Source: Flavobacterium sp. KMS
GTDB taxonomy: Bacteria; Bacteroidota; Bacteroidia; Flavobacteriales; Flavobacteriaceae
Assembly (NCBI RefSeq): GCF_000813005.1
Contig: NZ_JSYP01000001.1
Location: 1-64,000, forward strand
Length of the DNA stretch: 64,000 nucleotides
Reading direction: 5' to 3'
Shown in pieces: positions 61,146-64,000 of the stretch. Positions within the stretch are counted from its first letter, which is position 1; each line of letters opens with the position of its first letter. The position numbers were made by a program, and so were the translations under genes. The notes under the pieces were generated by a model, which was not told the DNA's origin, did no database searches, and worked only from the letters and a program-made list of their open reading frames with translations.

Positions 61146-61573
61146 TTGTTTTTTAATAAAGGTTCTGAGATTCTGAGTTACTAAGGCTCTAAGATATGAA
61201 AAAGGTTTAGAAAAAGGTGTAAAGGCGCAGAGGTTCAAAGGGACAAAGGTTTGGATTGAACATACAGCAAACGCAAACTTTTTTCTTCCAAAAAAAGAAT
61301 CTCCATAAGAAACTGACTAGTTTGTGTCAATTCCTTGCGGAGATTACTCTTATCTCTAAAAAATAAGTTTATGTTTATTTTGTGTTCAAAACTCTTTGAC
61401 TCTCTTTGACAAAGACGCACTGCGGTGCGTCTCTACAGAAAACCTTTGAACCTTTTTTAAACCTTATAAAAACTCTGAACCTCCAAAAATACGCCCAGCG
61501 GTGCGTCTCTACAAAAAACCTCTGAACCTCTGAACCTCTGAACCTTTTTTAAACCTTTGAACCTTAAAAAAAC
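61146..61573. repeat. Low-complexity and palindromic repeat block
   Basis: This 428-bp gap is built from tracts of AAAGGTTCTGAG type on one side and AACCTTTGAACC on the other, with a perfect GACGCAC/GTGCGTC stem at 61413-61432 and a degenerate copy at about 61491-61508. No gene was found. Confidence 0.65.
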
Positions 61574-63613
61574 CTACCAAATAACTACACGTAAACTATC
61601 TGGCTGATACATTTTATCTCCTTTTTTTACATTAAATGCTTTATAGAATTCTGGCATATTGCTTAAAGGTCCATTTACTCTAAATTGTTCTGGAGAATGT
61701 ACATCGGTCATGATTTGATTAATTTTAGACTCATCTCTTCTATTGATCATCCAAGAATAAGCATAAGAAAGGAAATAACGTTGATCTGGCGTTAATCCGC
61801 TAATTTTCTCATTATTTTTATATTGAGCCGTTTTCTTAAATGCCTCATAACCTACTACAACACCCCCTAAATCGGCAATATTTTCTCCTTGTGTTGCTTC
61901 ACCGTTAACGTGCTTACCAAGTACAGTAAACTTATTATATTGATCTACAATCAACTTCGTTTTAGATTTAAATTTTTTCAAATCTTCGGCAGTCCACCAA
62001 TTATTTAGGTTTCCTTTATCATCATATTGGCTTCCCTGATCATCAAAACCATGCGTGATTTCATGTCCAAAGAAAGAACCTCCAAGAATTCCGTATAAGA
62101 TAGCATCATCAGGCATTCTTCCTTCATAACCAGGAACGATAATATTACAAGCCGGAATCACAATTTCGTTATTACTAGGATTATAATAAGCGTTATATGT
62201 TTGTGGTTGCATACTCCATTCGGTTCTATCTACAGGTTTACCGTATTTGTTAACCATATCATTGTAATGCCAAGAATTAGCTTTTAATACATTACTACAA
62301 AATGAACTTCTATCAGTAGAAAGCTTACTCATATCCTTCCATTTATCTGGATATCCAACTTTCATAACGATTTTATTTAATTTTTGTAATGCTTTCTCTT
62401 TTGTAGCATCACTCATCCAATCTAATTTCTTGATATGCACAGCAAATACATCACGTATGTTATTACCTATTTCTAGTAATTTTTCTTTAACCCCTTTTGG
62501 CATATATTCGGCTACATATACTTGTCCTACTAATTCACCTAAATAGCTGTCTGTTTGCCCAACAACTCTTTTCCAACGTGGTTTTTGAGTACTAACTCCA
62601 TTCATTACTGTCGAAAAGAATTTAAAGTTTTGCTTCTCAACCGCTGCATTTAAATATTCTGCATACGAATTTACCAGATTCCATTTAAGGTAAGTTTTCC
62701 ATTCTTCAACAGGATATGTTTTTAATAACTTATTTAAAGAAGTAAAAAACTCAGGCTGACCTACAATTACCGTATCTGCTTTGGCAATACCCAAAATTGG
62801 TAAAACAGTTTTCCAATCAATATTTGGAGTCGTTTTGCTAAATTGTTCAACTGTAAGTTTATTATAATTTTTTACTGGATCTCTAAGCCCTTCTAGTTTA
62901 CGAGAAGATTTTGCCAGATCAGTTTCCAGCTTCATGATAGTTGCAGCGCTTTTGGCAGCCGTTGCTTCGTCTTCGCCCGTAAATTTCATCATCGTTTTAA
63001 GATGAATTAAATACTCCTTACGAATAGATTCATTTCGCTTATCGGTATCAAGATAAAAATCTCTTTGCCCCATTCCTAATCCGCCCTGACCAAAAAACAA
63101 CGCATATTTTGTACTTATTTTATCGTCTTGACCTACATAAAATGAAAAAGCCGGACTTGTACCAAGAGTTTGTAAATGTGCTATAGAATTTACCAAAGAA
63201 GGAACATCTTTTATAGCTGCAATTTTTTTCATTTCGCTATTAAGCGGAGATAAACCTGCTTTCTCGATGGCAATTGTATCCATACCTGAAGCATAAAAAT
63301 CGCCTATTTTTTGTTTGTTACTTCCTTTTGCAGCCGATTCATCTGCAGCCGATTTTTCGCAAATACTTTTTATTTGCTCATTAATTGTATCCATAACAAT
63401 CCTCCCAATACCGTTGCTACTATCGGTACTCGGAATTGGATGTTTCTTAAACCAACCATTATTGGCGTAGTTAAAAAAATCATCTGCAGGATTTATTGTT
63501 GTATCACGATTGGTTATTAAAGGATCCGGAAATACTGCTGGTTCTTTTTTGCCACAGCTTGAAACAACTATTCCCGTAAGTGTAAATACGATGAGTGTTC
63601 TAAATAAATTCAT
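61574..63613 (-). CDS. M13 family zinc metallopeptidase (neprilysin/PepO-like) lipoprotein
   Basis: This 679-residue lipoprotein (lipobox Cys in GIVVSSCGKKE, about residue 20) is a full-length M13 endopeptidase. The N-terminal part has INPADDFFNYANNGWFKKHP (about 41-60). The zinc site is FFGHEITHGFDDQGSQYD with HEITH at about 517-521, and the second motif is GENIADLGGVVVGYEA at about 576-591. YAYSWMINRRDESKINQIMT and the C-terminal VKKGDKMYQPDSLRVVIW are also typical. It would cleave peptides in the periplasm or at the surface. Confidence 0.93.
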   Translation of the reverse strand: MNLFRTLIVFTLTGIVVSSCGKKEPAVFPDPLITNRDTTINPADDFFNYANNGWFKKHPIPSTDSSNGIGRIVMDTINEQIKSICEKSAADESAAKGSNKQKIGDFYASGMDTIAIEKAGLSPLNSEMKKIAAIKDVPSLVNSIAHLQTLGTSPAFSFYVGQDDKISTKYALFFGQGGLGMGQRDFYLDTDKRNESIRKEYLIHLKTMMKFTGEDEATAAKSAATIMKLETDLAKSSRKLEGLRDPVKNYNKLTVEQFSKTTPNIDWKTVLPILGIAKADTVIVGQPEFFTSLNKLLKTYPVEEWKTYLKWNLVNSYAEYLNAAVEKQNFKFFSTVMNGVSTQKPRWKRVVGQTDSYLGELVGQVYVAEYMPKGVKEKLLEIGNNIRDVFAVHIKKLDWMSDATKEKALQKLNKIVMKVGYPDKWKDMSKLSTDRSSFCSNVLKANSWHYNDMVNKYGKPVDRTEWSMQPQTYNAYYNPSNNEIVIPACNIIVPGYEGRMPDDAILYGILGGSFFGHEITHGFDDQGSQYDDKGNLNNWWTAEDLKKFKSKTKLIVDQYNKFTVLGKHVNGEATQGENIADLGGVVVGYEAFKKTAQYKNNEKISGLTPDQRYFLSYAYSWMINRRDESKINQIMTDVHSPEQFRVNGPLSNMPEFYKAFNVKKGDKMYQPDSLRVVIW

Positions 63614-64000
63614 TAAGTATAATTTTGATTGTTTTGATTAAATCTAACTAATTACTACTTGTTTGTTACAATATTCGAAAAACAAGAATGTAAATATAAT
63701 TTTTTCTCACATACAAAATGAAACTTCAATTCTAAAAAATGGATTATTACCGCCCAGTATGGTACGTCGGATATAATTCAAATTATAAAAGATTATCTAA
63801 AAAGGGAACGCGGATGACACGGATTCGCTCAGCTTAAAATTAACCGCAAAGCACGCAAAGGTTTTACGTAAAGTTCACAAAGCCGATAAAACATACAGCT
63901 TTGCGAACTTTGCGTTTTTATAGAATCTCACTTATAAAATCTTTGCGCCCTTTGCGGTTAAACTCTTTGCAGTTAAAACTACTTAATCACAGTTTTTAAC
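63614..64000. other. Intergenic end of the window with repeats
   Basis: A GCGGAT/CGGATT unit begins at 63804 (GGGAACGCGGATGACACGGA) and changes into AACCGCAAAGCACGCAAAGG/CTTTGCG tracts that can pair with each other (about 63840-63960). No gene or promoter was recognised. Confidence 0.6.

Noticed and set aside
61146..61238. N-terminal extension of the secreted esterase
   Set aside because: The extra residues are translated repeat sequence; the ATG at 61145 gives a proper signal peptide.

Overview
The window is AT-rich bacterial DNA that fits a Flavobacterium-like member of the Bacteroidota. The evidence is SusC/SusD proteins, type IX secretion sorting domains ending in lysine, the gliding protein GldI, type III glutamine synthetase, promoter boxes of the TAnnTTTG type and the absence of Shine-Dalgarno sequences. 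No tRNA, rRNA, insertion sequence, CRISPR array or phage gene was recognised. The genes are ordinary chromosomal genes with many small intergenic repeats between them.

Positions 1-18616 form a glycan utilisation locus. The left part runs leftward: a partial NagB-type amino-sugar phosphate deaminase, an MFS sugar permease, a sugar nucleotidyltransferase and a GHMP sugar kinase. A LacI-family regulator, a CBM9-like protein and a Tat-exported metallophosphatase follow. A rightward operon then carries SusC, SusD, a DUF5077/DUF3472 protein and a GH109-type alpha-N-acetylgalactosaminidase, and a GH35 beta-galactosidase lies after its terminator. A 14-bp palindrome, TGTGCTCGAACACA and variants, stands at exactly the same distance upstream of three promoters in this locus. 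The simplest reading is a GalNAc/galactose-containing glycan locus under a LacI-type activator.

Positions 18691-24694 run leftward: guaA, two LysM-repeat proteins and an OsmC protein. Positions 25337-27621 hold a tandem pair of SASA-type esterases, only one of which has a clear type IX sorting domain. Then come a CbpA/CbpM chaperone pair (29139-30357), a Hint-like protein with a PhyH dioxygenase (30656-32130), RidA, a ClC channel, an NrnA-GldI-PPIase-PPIase cluster (34539-38566), a GH92 glycosidase, and a leftward GNAT/hypothetical/purM group.

Positions 46300-51851 are a six-gene leftward curli-like operon: CsgA-like, CsgB-like, a CsgH-CsgE fusion, CsgF, CsgG fused to an outer-membrane barrel, and a beta-propeller lipoprotein. 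Next are divergent glutamine synthetases of two unrelated classes (GSIII and GSII), TerC, a large T9SS surface protein, a small lipoprotein, a secreted esterase and an M13 peptidase. Most gaps longer than 300 bp hold inverted or low-complexity repeats that recur across the window.
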